From an uncultured Niabella sp. (GTDB lineage Bacteria; Bacteroidota; Bacteroidia; Chitinophagales; Chitinophagaceae): DNA of 64,000 bases. The stretch lies in contig CAKSQK010000001.1 in the NCBI GenBank assembly GCA_934486785.1, positions 62,001 through 126,000 on the forward strand. The letters are read 5' to 3'. Positions within the stretch are counted from its first letter, which is position 1; every line of letters starts with the position of its first letter. The translations under genes were made by a program, and so were the position numbers. A model generated the notes under the pieces. It made no database searches, was not told the origin of the DNA, and saw only the letters and a program-made list of their open reading frames with translations. Positions 36,357 to 45,197 of this stretch are shown here, piece by piece.

Positions 36357-37268
36357 ATGAACCCGCATGAAAATTTTAGTATCAATAATATAACCGGCGC
36401 CAGTAATGCTGCTCAGTATCGTTGCGTCGCACACTTCAGCAGCAGTGCTGCTATCTGGCTTTTTTTACTTGCCATTTTATTGGCCTCCTGCACGCAAAAC
36501 AACGTGAAGCAGGACAACAGCCTTAAAAAGTATTTTGATGAAAATCACCTCACCGGCACTTTTGCCTTATTGGATAACGGCACCGGCGTTTTCACCGTGT
36601 ACAACCTGCCTCGTTACCGCGACAGCGCTTACCTGCCAGCCTCGACTTTTAAAATTGTAAACTCACTGATCGGCCTGCAAACCGGCAAAATCACCAGCGA
36701 TAGCATGGTCATTCCCTGGGATGGCGTGCAGCGCCCCATACCCGCATGGAATAAAGATCTGAACATGCAGGAAGCATTCAGAGCATCGGCAGTGCCTTAC
36801 TACCAGGAGGTGGCGCGCCGCATTGGGAAAGACACCATGCAGTTTTGGCTGGATAGCTTGCATTATGGCTCTGGCAAAAAAGACACGCTGTTTAAAATAC
36901 GTTCTGCAATAGATACGTTCTGGCTGGACAATACCGTAAAAGTTACGCCCGATGAAAACCTGGGCCTGGTAAAAAAACTATACTTTAATGAACTTCCGTT
37001 TTTCAGGCTGTACCAGGAAAAAGTGAAGCAGGCCATGCTGCTTGAGAGCAATGCCAATTACAGGCTGGGTTATAAAACAGGCTGGGCTGCCACACAGGAT
37101 GCGCACGCGCTGGGCTGGGTAGTGGGTTGGATTGAAGAAAACAATCATCCCTACTTCTTTGTTTTAAACGTTGAATCTACTGACAAAGATTACGACATGA
37201 GCACAGTGCGTATAAAAATGCTGAAAGATATTTTAAAGCAATTAGGTTTTTTTGAAGGAAAGATGTAA
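36357..37268 (+). CDS. Class D (OXA-type) beta-lactamase-like lipoprotein
   Basis: A 303-residue serine beta-lactamase-like protein. Numbered from this start, the active-site STFK is at 96-99 (in LPASTFKIVNSL), SAV at 144-146 and KTG at 240-242, with GWVVGWIE after it. The omega-loop FWLDNTVKVTP stretch is also present. The usual YGN is YGS (170-172). A hydrophobic signal ends in the lipobox LASC (Cys45), preceded by an unusually long, polar N-terminus. From family knowledge it would hydrolyse penicillins or be a related sensor. An ATG 20 codons upstream (36297) also fits. Confidence 0.85.
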   Translation: MNPHENFSINNITGASNAAQYRCVAHFSSSAAIWLFLLAILLASCTQNNVKQDNSLKKYFDENHLTGTFALLDNGTGVFTVYNLPRYRDSAYLPASTFKIVNSLIGLQTGKITSDSMVIPWDGVQRPIPAWNKDLNMQEAFRASAVPYYQEVARRIGKDTMQFWLDSLHYGSGKKDTLFKIRSAIDTFWLDNTVKVTPDENLGLVKKLYFNELPFFRLYQEKVKQAMLLESNANYRLGYKTGWAATQDAHALGWVVGWIEENNHPYFFVLNVESTDKDYDMSTVRIKMLKDILKQLGFFEGKM

Positions 37269-37298
37269 GCGTTAGCAGTTTTAACTTCACACTGAGAA

Positions 37299-37326
37299 TT
37301 GCAGCGCCCGGCAGGCATTACTTTTG
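37299..37326 (+). promoter_or_regulatory. Promoter of the Bat-type operon
   Basis: TTG (37299-37301), 17 bases, then TACTTTTG (37319-37326), fitting the Bacteroidota -33/-7 pattern. Because the -7 box covers the TTG at 37324, translation more likely begins at the TTG at 37351. Confidence 0.6.
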
Positions 37327-37350
37327 CGGTATCCTAACAAATTTTCAGGC

Positions 37351-38370
37351 TTGAGTTTTCAGTTTCAATACATCAATTTTGTATGGCTCTTTGCCGGGCT
37401 GCTGGTTTTTATGCTCCTTTTTTGGTTGGTAAAAAAGTGGAAACGCAAAACCGCCCGTAAAATTGGCGAGCCGGGTATTGTAAAAGCCATGCTGCTGCGC
37501 TACTCTCCACGCAGGTTTAATATAAAATTTTTTTTGCTGGCGCTTGCCTTTGCATTTGGAGTGCTGGCAGCCATGAGCCTTCGCAAGCCCGGTGGTACTG
37601 ATGGCATCATGCGCGAAGGTATAGATGTGGTTTTTGCACTTGACCTGAGCAAGAGCATGCTGGCGCAGGATGTGGCGCCCAGCAGGCTGGAGCGCGCCAG
37701 GGAGTTTATTTCAAAAATGCTCAACAGCATGCCGCAAAACCGCGTGGGGCTGGTATGGTTTGCCGGCAAGGCCTATGTGCAAATGCCCATTAGCAGCGAC
37801 CACAGTGCAGCACATATGTTTGTTGCAGATGCTTCGCCGGATATTATTCCCATAAAAGGCACTGTAATCGGCGATGCGCTGGAGCAAAGCATGCGGGCTT
37901 TTGGCGACAGGGAAACAAAATATAAGGCAGTTATTTTAATTTCAGATGGGGAAGATCATGATGAAAAAGCAGTTGAACTCTCAAAAGAACTGGCACAAAG
38001 AGGCTTGATGCTGAATACCGTTGGCATAGGCTCGCCACAGGGCACTTATATACCCGATGATTCTACAGGCATGAACAAAATTGATGATGCCACCGGCCAG
38101 GTAGTTATTTCAAAGCTTAACGATAAATTATTGCAGCAAATTGCTGCAAATACCAACGGTGTGTATGTGCAACTGGGCAATACTTCTGAGGCCGTCAAAT
38201 CCATCAACGATCAGTTGGCGCAAATTGATAAAAAAGTAAGCGCCGATATGAGCCTGATGAGCTTTACTTATTACTTCTGGATTTTTGCAGCGCTGATGCT
38301 ATTGGCTTTACTCATCGAACAATTATTACCCGATGGCACGCGAAAAAAACAACATACCACAAAGGGCTAA
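37351..38370 (+). CDS. VWA domain membrane protein (BatA/BatB-like)
   Basis: A 339-residue inner-membrane protein with two N-terminal membrane segments, a von Willebrand A domain (about 95-290) and a C-terminal membrane helix before LLPDGTRKK. The MIDAS metal site is present: DLSKS in VFALDLSKSML and the later ISDGEDHDE. This is the layout of BatA/BatB in the aerotolerance operon of Bacteroides. There is no ATG near the start; TTG at 37351 fits the promoter, with TTG at 37324 as the alternative. It is followed 13 bases later by a BatC-like gene. Confidence 0.85.
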   Translation: MSFQFQYINFVWLFAGLLVFMLLFWLVKKWKRKTARKIGEPGIVKAMLLRYSPRRFNIKFFLLALAFAFGVLAAMSLRKPGGTDGIMREGIDVVFALDLSKSMLAQDVAPSRLERAREFISKMLNSMPQNRVGLVWFAGKAYVQMPISSDHSAAHMFVADASPDIIPIKGTVIGDALEQSMRAFGDRETKYKAVILISDGEDHDEKAVELSKELAQRGLMLNTVGIGSPQGTYIPDDSTGMNKIDDATGQVVISKLNDKLLQQIAANTNGVYVQLGNTSEAVKSINDQLAQIDKKVSADMSLMSFTYYFWIFAALMLLALLIEQLLPDGTRKKQHTTKG

Positions 38371-38383
38371 ACCTGAATAAAAA

Positions 38384-38995
38384 ATGAAATGGCTGATCAC
38401 AATATTATTTTTATTACAATTACCATCTAACACGGGAGATGGCGTGGCCCGGCAAAGCATAAAAGACGGCAACCGCCTGTACCACGCCGGCCAAATGGCT
38501 GAAGCAGAAAAAGCCTACGATGAAGCCGTAAACAGTGAACACAAATACACAGCGCTTTTTAATAAAGCCAATGCCCAATACCGCCAGAAAAAATTTGGCG
38601 AAGCCATTAAGACTTATAATCAGGTATCATCCAACAACAATAATGACAGAATGTTGCGGTCAGCAGCCTATTACAACACCGGTGTGGTGTACAGCAGCCA
38701 GCAAAAACCTGAAGAAAGTATTGAAGAATATAAAAACGCTTTGCGCCTGAACTGGCGAGACACCAAAGCCCGGGAAAACCTTCAAAAGGCGCTGATGGAG
38801 CTTAAAAAGCAATCTGGCGGCGGTGGTGGTGGCGGAGAAGATGAAGAGCCATCCCGGCAGCCCTCAAAATCAAACCTCAGCCAAAACCAGGCACAGCAGC
38901 AATTGCAAAGGCTTGAGGAAAAAGAACGCGCCTCACAGCAAAAGATCACTGAAAAAAGAGGGCAATACGGCGGCAATGCTGGTAAGGATTGGTAG
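38384..38995 (+). CDS. Tetratricopeptide repeat protein (BatC-like)
   Basis: A 203-residue protein with a short N-terminal signal, then about three TPR units (IKDGNRLYHAGQMAEAEKAYDEA, ALFNKANAQYRQKKFGEAIKTYNQ, AYYNTGVVYSSQQKPEESIEEYKNAL). A run of seven glycines encoded at 38817-38837 leads to an acidic and then Gln/Glu-rich tail. This matches BatC, which acts with the VWA protein upstream. No batD follows; the next gene faces the other way. Confidence 0.82.
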   Translation: MKWLITILFLLQLPSNTGDGVARQSIKDGNRLYHAGQMAEAEKAYDEAVNSEHKYTALFNKANAQYRQKKFGEAIKTYNQVSSNNNNDRMLRSAAYYNTGVVYSSQQKPEESIEEYKNALRLNWRDTKARENLQKALMELKKQSGGGGGGGEDEEPSRQPSKSNLSQNQAQQQLQRLEEKERASQQKITEKRGQYGGNAGKDW

Positions 38996-38998
38996 CAT

Positions 38999-40642
38999 TT
39001 AATGCACCCCCTTCGACTTCATCACCCTGTTGAGCCATTTTAAAATTATAAACAGGAACACCGCCGCTGCAAACAGCAGGAAAAAGTTCAGCCAGAAAAA
39101 GCTGGCCTTATCATCATATTTATCCCATTGGCTGGATAGTACACCACTAAGTTTATTGCCTATTGATGTAGATAAGAACCATCCGCCCATCATTAAAGAA
39201 GTAATGCGCTCGGGGCTTAGTTTTGAAACAAGAGACAATCCCATGGGACTAAGCAACAACTCTCCAACGGTTATCACACCATAGCTTGCCACCAGCCACC
39301 ACACGCTAACTTTTTCAGCGCCGTTGTTGCCGGCTTTTACAGCAGCTATCATTACCAATACAGACAATGCTGAGATGAGCAGCCCCAATGCAATTTTTGT
39401 TGGAGTGGTAGGTTCTTTCCCCTTTCGGCGAAGCCAGGTAAAAAATGCCACAATCAGCGGCGTGAGCACAATTACCCAAAACGGGTTGATTGACTGGCTA
39501 AGTGATGCCACCCATGCCTCCACTCCTTCACCTTCCTGCAAAGGCGTTTCCTGCATATCCATATTTTTAAAGTAAGACGGATAATCCATGCCTTTTACTT
39601 CCACGCCGTTTTCCCTGATCTTTCTAAATTGGTTGTCAAGTAATGTAACGCTGTCTTTTTTATAAACAATAGTTTCGGTTTGTTGCAAACCAGTAAGAAT
39701 ACTGCCACTAACACCTTCCACATGCCTTTCCGTATAGCGCGCAGCCCAGGTGTTGAGGGCCGAACCGTTTTGTTTGAAAATAGCCCAGAACAGGATCACC
39801 ACGGCAAAAATAGAAAGTAGCGCAGCCATCTGTGCTTTTTCCTCCTTAGGGCTGCGAATGAGCAGCGAAGCAAAAAATACCACTACGGGCACACATGCAA
39901 AAATGAAGGCATCTGTGCTGTTGCTGTCAAAAATAGCCCCTTCTGTACCCTGTATAAAATAGCCTATTGTACCAAATACGATACAGGGCAATATAACCAT
40001 GGTAAAAATTTTCCAAAGCGGCATATCGCCTGGCTTAAGCGGCTTTCTAATGTCGAAAGCTTTGTAATGCCTAAGCCCGATCACAAATATGATCACTCCT
40101 ATAAACATTCCCACACCCGCGGCAATAAAGGCAGCGCCCCAGCCAATCATGGTATAAAGCGCCGCACCAAAAAAATTACATACAAAAGCGCCAATATTAA
40201 TACCCATGTAAAAAATATTGTAGCCTTCGTCTTTCTTATCCTGGTATTGGGGTGTGGAATAAACATTACCCAGCAATGTGGAAATATTGGGCTTAAAAAA
40301 ACCATTACCTAAGATGATGAGCGCCATAGCCAGGTACAGCATGGGAAGGGTATGTATGGCCATAAGGCAGTAGCCTGTACCCATTAGCAAGCCGCCGATA
40401 ATAATGGACGCTTTGTAACCGATCTTTCTGTCTGCAATCAATCCTCCCAAAAAAGGAGTAAAATATATCAGGGCAATAAAAGTACCGTAAAGGCTGGCAG
40501 ATTCGCCTTCATCCATTCCAAAGCCCCCAACCGCATCTTTTAAATAAAGGGTAAAAATTCCCAGGATAAGATAGAAACCAAAACGCTCCCACATTTCGCT
40601 GAAAAACAGGAAGGGCAATGCTTTTGGATGCTTTTTCCACAT
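38999..40642 (-). CDS. POT family proton-dependent oligopeptide transporter
   Basis: A 547-residue membrane transporter of the peptide/nitrate (POT, PTR2) family, importing di- and tripeptides with protons. The N-terminal FLFFSEMWERFGFYLI motif includes the ExxERF proton-coupling signature, and NIGAFVCNFFGAAL is the PTR2 signature. A soluble insertion of about 75 residues (from about residue 305 to 385, rich in charged residues and YFKNMDMQ) splits the membrane helices. It is a single gene, divergent from pdxA across an inverted repeat. Confidence 0.92.
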   Translation of the reverse strand: MWKKHPKALPFLFFSEMWERFGFYLILGIFTLYLKDAVGGFGMDEGESASLYGTFIALIYFTPFLGGLIADRKIGYKASIIIGGLLMGTGYCLMAIHTLPMLYLAMALIILGNGFFKPNISTLLGNVYSTPQYQDKKDEGYNIFYMGINIGAFVCNFFGAALYTMIGWGAAFIAAGVGMFIGVIIFVIGLRHYKAFDIRKPLKPGDMPLWKIFTMVILPCIVFGTIGYFIQGTEGAIFDSNSTDAFIFACVPVVVFFASLLIRSPKEEKAQMAALLSIFAVVILFWAIFKQNGSALNTWAARYTERHVEGVSGSILTGLQQTETIVYKKDSVTLLDNQFRKIRENGVEVKGMDYPSYFKNMDMQETPLQEGEGVEAWVASLSQSINPFWVIVLTPLIVAFFTWLRRKGKEPTTPTKIALGLLISALSVLVMIAAVKAGNNGAEKVSVWWLVASYGVITVGELLLSPMGLSLVSKLSPERITSLMMGGWFLSTSIGNKLSGVLSSQWDKYDDKASFFWLNFFLLFAAAVFLFIILKWLNRVMKSKGVH

Positions 40643-40660
40643 AACAATTAATTTGAGGCG

Positions 40661-40699
40661 AAAGTAAGGAAAAAGCGTAAATTCTTTTTTCCTTACTTT
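40661..40699. repeat. 14-bp inverted repeat between divergent POT and pdxA genes
   Basis: AAAGTAAGGAAAAA (40661-40674) is an exact reverse complement of TTTTTCCTTACTTT (40686-40699) with an 11-base spacer. Each arm overlaps a near -7 element for its outward gene: TACTTTCG leftward and TACTTTTA rightward. It could be an operator or a symmetric promoter pair. Confidence 0.5.
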
Positions 40700-40723
40700 T
40701 ACAGAATTGCATTTTTTGAAGTT

Positions 40724-41809
40724 ATGATAAACAGAAAAAAACCGGTTGTAGGCATTAGCTGCGGCGATGTGAATGGTATTGGTATAGAACTGATCATTAA
40801 GACTTTTACCGATAACAGAATCGTGGATTTATGCACCCCGGTGATCTTTGCCAGCAATAAAGTGATTAACTTTTACAGGAAATCTGTAGAAGATGCCAAC
40901 TTTAGTTTTTACCATACCCGCGAGTTTGACAAACTCAATCCCAAACAGGTAAATATTTTTAACTGCTGGGAAGAAGAGGTAACCATAACGCCCGGCACCC
41001 TTAGCGAAACTGGTGGCAAATACGCCGTTCTTTCGTTACAGGCCGCGGTAGACGCTTATAAAAAAGGCAGGATTGACGCGCTGGTTACGGCGCCTTTTCA
41101 TAAAAGCAATGTGCAAAGCAGCCATTTTTCTTTTACCGGCCACACGCCATACCTGAAAAGTGCTTTTGAAGCCAGTGATGTGGTGATGATGATGTGCGCC
41201 CAAAACATGCGCGTGGCATTGGTAACCGAGCATGTGCCGGTAGCCGAAATAGCAAAACACATTACCCAACAAAGCATTACCAGCAAGCTGAACATTATTA
41301 ACGCCAGCCTGCAAAAAGATTTTGGTATTACGAAGCCCCGTATTGCGGTTTTGGGGCTGAACCCTCATGCCGGAGATGAAGGCCTTGTGGGCAACGAGGA
41401 AGAAACCATTTTAAACCCTGCCATAAAACAAGCTAAAAACAATGGCATTATGGCTTTTGGCCCTTACAGTGCCGATGCTTTTTTTGCGCGCGGCCATTAT
41501 GAAAAATTTGATGCTGTGCTGGCCATGTACCACGATCAGGGATTGATACCATTTAAATCACTGGCCTTGGGCGAGGGCGTTAATTATACGGCAGGCCTCA
41601 GCATCATCCGCACATCGCCAGACCACGGCGTAGCTTTTGATATTGCCGGTAAAGGCATTGCAGACCATGCTTCTTTTCTACATGCTTTATACTACTGCAT
41701 TGATATTTATAATAAAAGATTGGAATACGACGAAGACAGGGAAAATCCACTTAAAAAAATAGCTCCCGAGGTAACATCAAGACTTGAGGATGAAAAAATT
41801 GATGAATAA
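40724..41809 (+). CDS. pdxA: 4-hydroxythreonine-4-phosphate dehydrogenase
   Basis: A 361-residue NAD-dependent enzyme of the DXP-dependent vitamin B6 pathway. Its motifs are GISCGDVNGIGIEL at the start, FTGHTPYLK with a metal-binding histidine, and AMYHDQGLIPFK with another, followed by GLSIIRTSPDHGVAFDIAGKG. Length is normal to slightly long. It stands alone here, without pdxJ. Confidence 0.96.
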   Translation: MINRKKPVVGISCGDVNGIGIELIIKTFTDNRIVDLCTPVIFASNKVINFYRKSVEDANFSFYHTREFDKLNPKQVNIFNCWEEEVTITPGTLSETGGKYAVLSLQAAVDAYKKGRIDALVTAPFHKSNVQSSHFSFTGHTPYLKSAFEASDVVMMMCAQNMRVALVTEHVPVAEIAKHITQQSITSKLNIINASLQKDFGITKPRIAVLGLNPHAGDEGLVGNEEETILNPAIKQAKNNGIMAFGPYSADAFFARGHYEKFDAVLAMYHDQGLIPFKSLALGEGVNYTAGLSIIRTSPDHGVAFDIAGKGIADHASFLHALYYCIDIYNKRLEYDEDRENPLKKIAPEVTSRLEDEKIDE

Positions 41810-41842
41810 CCTTACGGCAAATTCATTCTACTAAGTTTATAA

Positions 41843-42385
41843 TTACTGGCGAAAAGGCACCTGTGTTTTTTTCTGTAACCCTACTAAACTTTCTCTTACT
41901 TGTGGAGAAAGCCTGGTACCTTTGGTCATTTTACCTATCATTTCCACCATTTGCTCCATAGAGCATCGCCGTGCCTTATAATTAAAATAGATATCAGTAA
42001 GTATTAATGGCGTAAGTACTGAGAACAGTTTGTACACAGTACTGCTTTTTAAATTTGATTGCAGGGCAATATCATTTACAATACTGCCAAACTTCTCACC
42101 AAAAATTTCAGAATTAACCCCGTTACCTTTTATTTGCAGCGCTCTATCCTGCAATAACCATGTAGTAGTAATTTCTGTAGTAGCCAATTCTTTGGCCATT
42201 TTAAAAATTTCTTCTAACCGGATGTTTGTGATGCATTGTATACCAATGGCGTTGATGATGGTGTTGACAATTTGGTCTAAAGCGGTTTCAACATTTTTTC
42301 TCGATTCCTTTAAATGTTTTTCTACCCAGGTACAAAATTCACCGTTGGTTTTTAGATACGATAATATTTGAGCGTTGAACCGCAT
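41843..42385 (-). CDS. Hypothetical protein, possible DUF937-like
   Basis: A 180-residue helical protein with no signal peptide or clear membrane segment. The C-terminal half (FGEKFGSIVNDIALQSNL, then KLFSVLTPLILTDIYFNYK) resembles the loose pattern of DUF937 proteins: a conserved GxxGxxV helix followed by a hydrophobic L-x-P-L-I-L helix. The match is by eye and weak. It lies downstream of a leftward signalling operon but has its own TACGTTTG element (42441-42448, minus strand) about 55 bases upstream. Confidence 0.45.
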   Translation of the reverse strand: MRFNAQILSYLKTNGEFCTWVEKHLKESRKNVETALDQIVNTIINAIGIQCITNIRLEEIFKMAKELATTEITTTWLLQDRALQIKGNGVNSEIFGEKFGSIVNDIALQSNLKSSTVYKLFSVLTPLILTDIYFNYKARRCSMEQMVEMIGKMTKGTRLSPQVRESLVGLQKKTQVPFRQ

Positions 42386-42440
42386 ACTTTCCCCTCTGAT
42401 CCTATAAATAAGCTAAATAGTGGTATTAAAAAAAGAGGGG

Positions 42441-42448
42441 CAAACGTA
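42441..42448 (-). promoter_or_regulatory. -7 promoter element of the DUF937-like gene
   Basis: Minus-strand TACGTTTG matches TAnnTTTG. No clear -33 element is present. Confidence 0.35.
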
Positions 42449-42663
42449 TGGTCTGGAAAGACGCCGTTGCCCACTCTAAGCCCTCTAAACCGCTGTAAAA
42501 GTAGCGCTGCAAATCAGCCCATTTAAAAAATTTCGATGAGTAACCCTTAATTTTCGATGAATGCCTTGATTTTACCGATGAGATATTTGGCGCTACCTTT
42601 ACTGTGGCAACAAGCCTGTATCAGTAGCCGAAGTGTTGTTTGCATTCTTCATTTTCTGGCTGA

Positions 42664-43017
42664 TCATTTTTTCGTAAATAGCTTTCCTGGCTGTTCTGTT
42701 CTGATGCTTTGCCTTTTTGAAAGAAGCGGTGTTTTTGGTTCTGTATTTGGAAAACCTGTATTGAGCGCAATATTCACCAGCGATGCGATTTGTTCAAACT
42801 CAAGGTCTTGCGTACTTAACAGCATATCGTCAACACCTTTGCCAACCCTTGAGCGTTCTTGCTGATAATCGTTATGCCAGCGAAACGCCATATAGCCAAC
42901 CAGCATGGTTGTACCAAGCCAAAGTATGATTAAAACAATATTGGTTACCCGGTTTAATGCAGTATGATCGGGCTTTAATAGAACACGCCTGACAGCGTTG
43001 GTGTCTTTTTCTTTCAT
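42664..43017 (-). CDS. Small single-pass membrane protein in a two-component operon
   Basis: A 117-residue protein I do not recognise. It has a basic N-terminus, one membrane helix (about residues 24-46, IVLIILWLGTTMLVGYMAF), then a polar region containing RVGKGVDDMLLSTQDLEFEQIASLVN. It begins 11 bases after the hybrid kinase stop on the same strand, so it is very likely the third gene of that operon. A role as accessory or target of the kinase is inference from position only. Confidence 0.6.
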   Translation of the reverse strand: MKEKDTNAVRRVLLKPDHTALNRVTNIVLIILWLGTTMLVGYMAFRWHNDYQQERSRVGKGVDDMLLSTQDLEFEQIASLVNIALNTGFPNTEPKTPLLSKRQSIRTEQPGKLFTKK

Positions 43018-43028
43018 ATTCGGGGTTT

Positions 43029-45188
43029 TTATAAGGTTTCAATAAAAGTATCGATTTTCTCAATCATAGTATAATATTCAGCCGTTTTATTTTCCAAACC
43101 ATTGTTGATCACCTCATAATTTTTATCAGCTACATTCAAATAAACCGGATGTGTGGGCCCTAAAGGTGAAAGTGTTGATTTTAGACGATGCATAATTCGC
43201 TTTATCTCATTAGTATTAGTTTCTTTCAGCGCTGCTTCCAGTTCTTTTTTATCGAGGTGCCATTGTGTCTTCATTTCCTGAATAATTTCGCTTATAGCTG
43301 ATTCATCATCGCCCACTAATTCTTTTAAGAATTGAAAGTCAACACTATCTGCTTGTCTGGCTGGTTTTACAGATGGAGGTATTTGTTGTAAATGGCCAGC
43401 TATTTTATTAATCAGGTCAGCTTCATCAATTGGTTTGGCTACATAATCATTAAAGCCTGAGCGCTTGCATTTTTGAATTTCATCTTCAGAAACATACGCT
43501 GTCATAGCTATAATTTTTAAATCAGGCTTTAGGCCTTCGCGTATGTGTTTTACCGTGGTGTAACCATCCATCAACGGCATTTGAATATCCATCAACAACA
43601 GGTCGTAATGGTTTTTTTTCAAATGGTCCAGCACTTCGCGGCCATTTTCCACAATTGTTAGCGATGCATGGTATTTAGCCAGCAAATGCTTCAGCAATGT
43701 CTGGTTAGCGCCATTGTCTTCGGCAGCAAGTATTTGATAGCCTTCCAACGAAAATTCGCTTTCTATGCTTTTGTCTTCCTTCACTACGGCTTGCATCGCT
43801 TTTTCAAAAAGGCATGTGAAAGTAAACTCTGAGCCTACACCCACTTCACTGTAAGCCGAAATGGAGCCGCCCATTCTTTCAACTAAATTCTTTACAATGG
43901 TTAAACCCAGCCCTGTGCCGCCATGCTGCCTGGTGGTTACGTGTTCAAGTTGTTCAAATCTTTCAAATATTGTTTGAATTTTTTCGGGCGGTATTCCAGA
44001 GCCGCTGTCTTTTACCGTAAATGCCAGTTTATAAATACCTGATGCCTCGTCAACCCACACAATACCGGTGTTGACCTGTATGCCTCCCGTATTGGTAAAT
44101 TTTATGGCATTTCCAACCAGGTTCACCAATATTTGCATCAGCCTTTCAGAATCACCTTTCAGGTTATCCGGCACTTTTTCATCTACATGCCACTCATAGC
44201 TTAGCTTTTTCTCGGCCAGGCTGGCTGAGAACATTTTTTGAGTATTATCTAAAACAGTGCGGATGTTGAATGGCTTATTGAGCAATCTTAATTTACCCGC
44301 CTCAATTTTAGACAAATCAAGCACATCATTTACAATATTCAGTAGGTTGTAAGCACCTGATCGAATGATGTCAACATATTCCTGCTGCTTGCCTTCAAGA
44401 TTTGATTGTTTTAGCAGGTTGCTAAAACCAATAAGCGCATTAAGCGGTGTGCGCAACTCATGGCTCATGTTAGTCACAAATTCATCTTTAGCATTTTTGC
44501 TTTTCAATGCCACTAATTCAGCCATTTTCAATTCTTCAATCAACTTTACCTGCTGCGCGCGCCTTTTTACAATAATGGTTGCCATTATTAATATTGCCAG
44601 AATGGCTACAATGGCAAGTGCCCTGCTGTAAGTAGAAAGCATATCAGCCTGCTCGGTATTTTTTTTCAGTGTTTCTTCAAGACTTATTTCAAGAAGCTTT
44701 TGCACTTTTAAACAACTGGCATACACTTTATGTGCCCAATGTATACGTATTAAGTCGTTCACCAGCGAGTCGCGCTTCAATGTATTGCCTGATCGGGTAG
44801 AAACCAGTATGGCCAATGAATGCCCGATTTGATCAGTAATAAGGTCATAAATTTTTGTAGCATGCTGCGTATAACCCAGCTTTTTAATCGCTGTATTTAA
44901 AACTTCTGTATGTGTTCCTAAAAGGGTAATTGAATCAGTAAGCGTATTGATACGCTTACTGTCGAAATCAGCTCCGGTGCTTAATTTGCCCTGCAGGTCA
45001 TAGCTAAGTTTTACAATCGACTGCATACGGTTGTTGATCTTATAGGTTTCAACCGCCTGTATGTTTCCTGCTTTCAGCGCCAGATTGGCCTTATTGGTGA
45101 AAAGCTGCGTAAATAGTATCAGGCCCATTAATGCAAGGGCCAGAAAAACCATTGAATAGAAAGACAGGTTTTTATTATTATTCATCAA
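43029..45188 (-). CDS. Hybrid sensor histidine kinase with receiver and HPt domains
   Basis: A 719-residue membrane kinase. Two membrane helices (about 10-30 and 189-208) flank a periplasmic helical sensor of about 155 residues. A HisKA domain follows with His243 in MSHELRTPLN, then an ATPase domain with Asn360 and the DSGSGIP and GGTGLGL motifs. The receiver (about 485-600) has Asp534, and the C-terminal HPt domain has His667 in IMHRLKSTLSPLG. All phosphorelay residues are intact. It starts nine bases after the LytTR regulator's stop. Confidence 0.93.
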   Translation of the reverse strand: MMNNNKNLSFYSMVFLALALMGLILFTQLFTNKANLALKAGNIQAVETYKINNRMQSIVKLSYDLQGKLSTGADFDSKRINTLTDSITLLGTHTEVLNTAIKKLGYTQHATKIYDLITDQIGHSLAILVSTRSGNTLKRDSLVNDLIRIHWAHKVYASCLKVQKLLEISLEETLKKNTEQADMLSTYSRALAIVAILAILIMATIIVKRRAQQVKLIEELKMAELVALKSKNAKDEFVTNMSHELRTPLNALIGFSNLLKQSNLEGKQQEYVDIIRSGAYNLLNIVNDVLDLSKIEAGKLRLLNKPFNIRTVLDNTQKMFSASLAEKKLSYEWHVDEKVPDNLKGDSERLMQILVNLVGNAIKFTNTGGIQVNTGIVWVDEASGIYKLAFTVKDSGSGIPPEKIQTIFERFEQLEHVTTRQHGGTGLGLTIVKNLVERMGGSISAYSEVGVGSEFTFTCLFEKAMQAVVKEDKSIESEFSLEGYQILAAEDNGANQTLLKHLLAKYHASLTIVENGREVLDHLKKNHYDLLLMDIQMPLMDGYTTVKHIREGLKPDLKIIAMTAYVSEDEIQKCKRSGFNDYVAKPIDEADLINKIAGHLQQIPPSVKPARQADSVDFQFLKELVGDDESAISEIIQEMKTQWHLDKKELEAALKETNTNEIKRIMHRLKSTLSPLGPTHPVYLNVADKNYEVINNGLENKTAEYYTMIEKIDTFIETL

Positions 45189-45197
45189 TAAGTTGAA

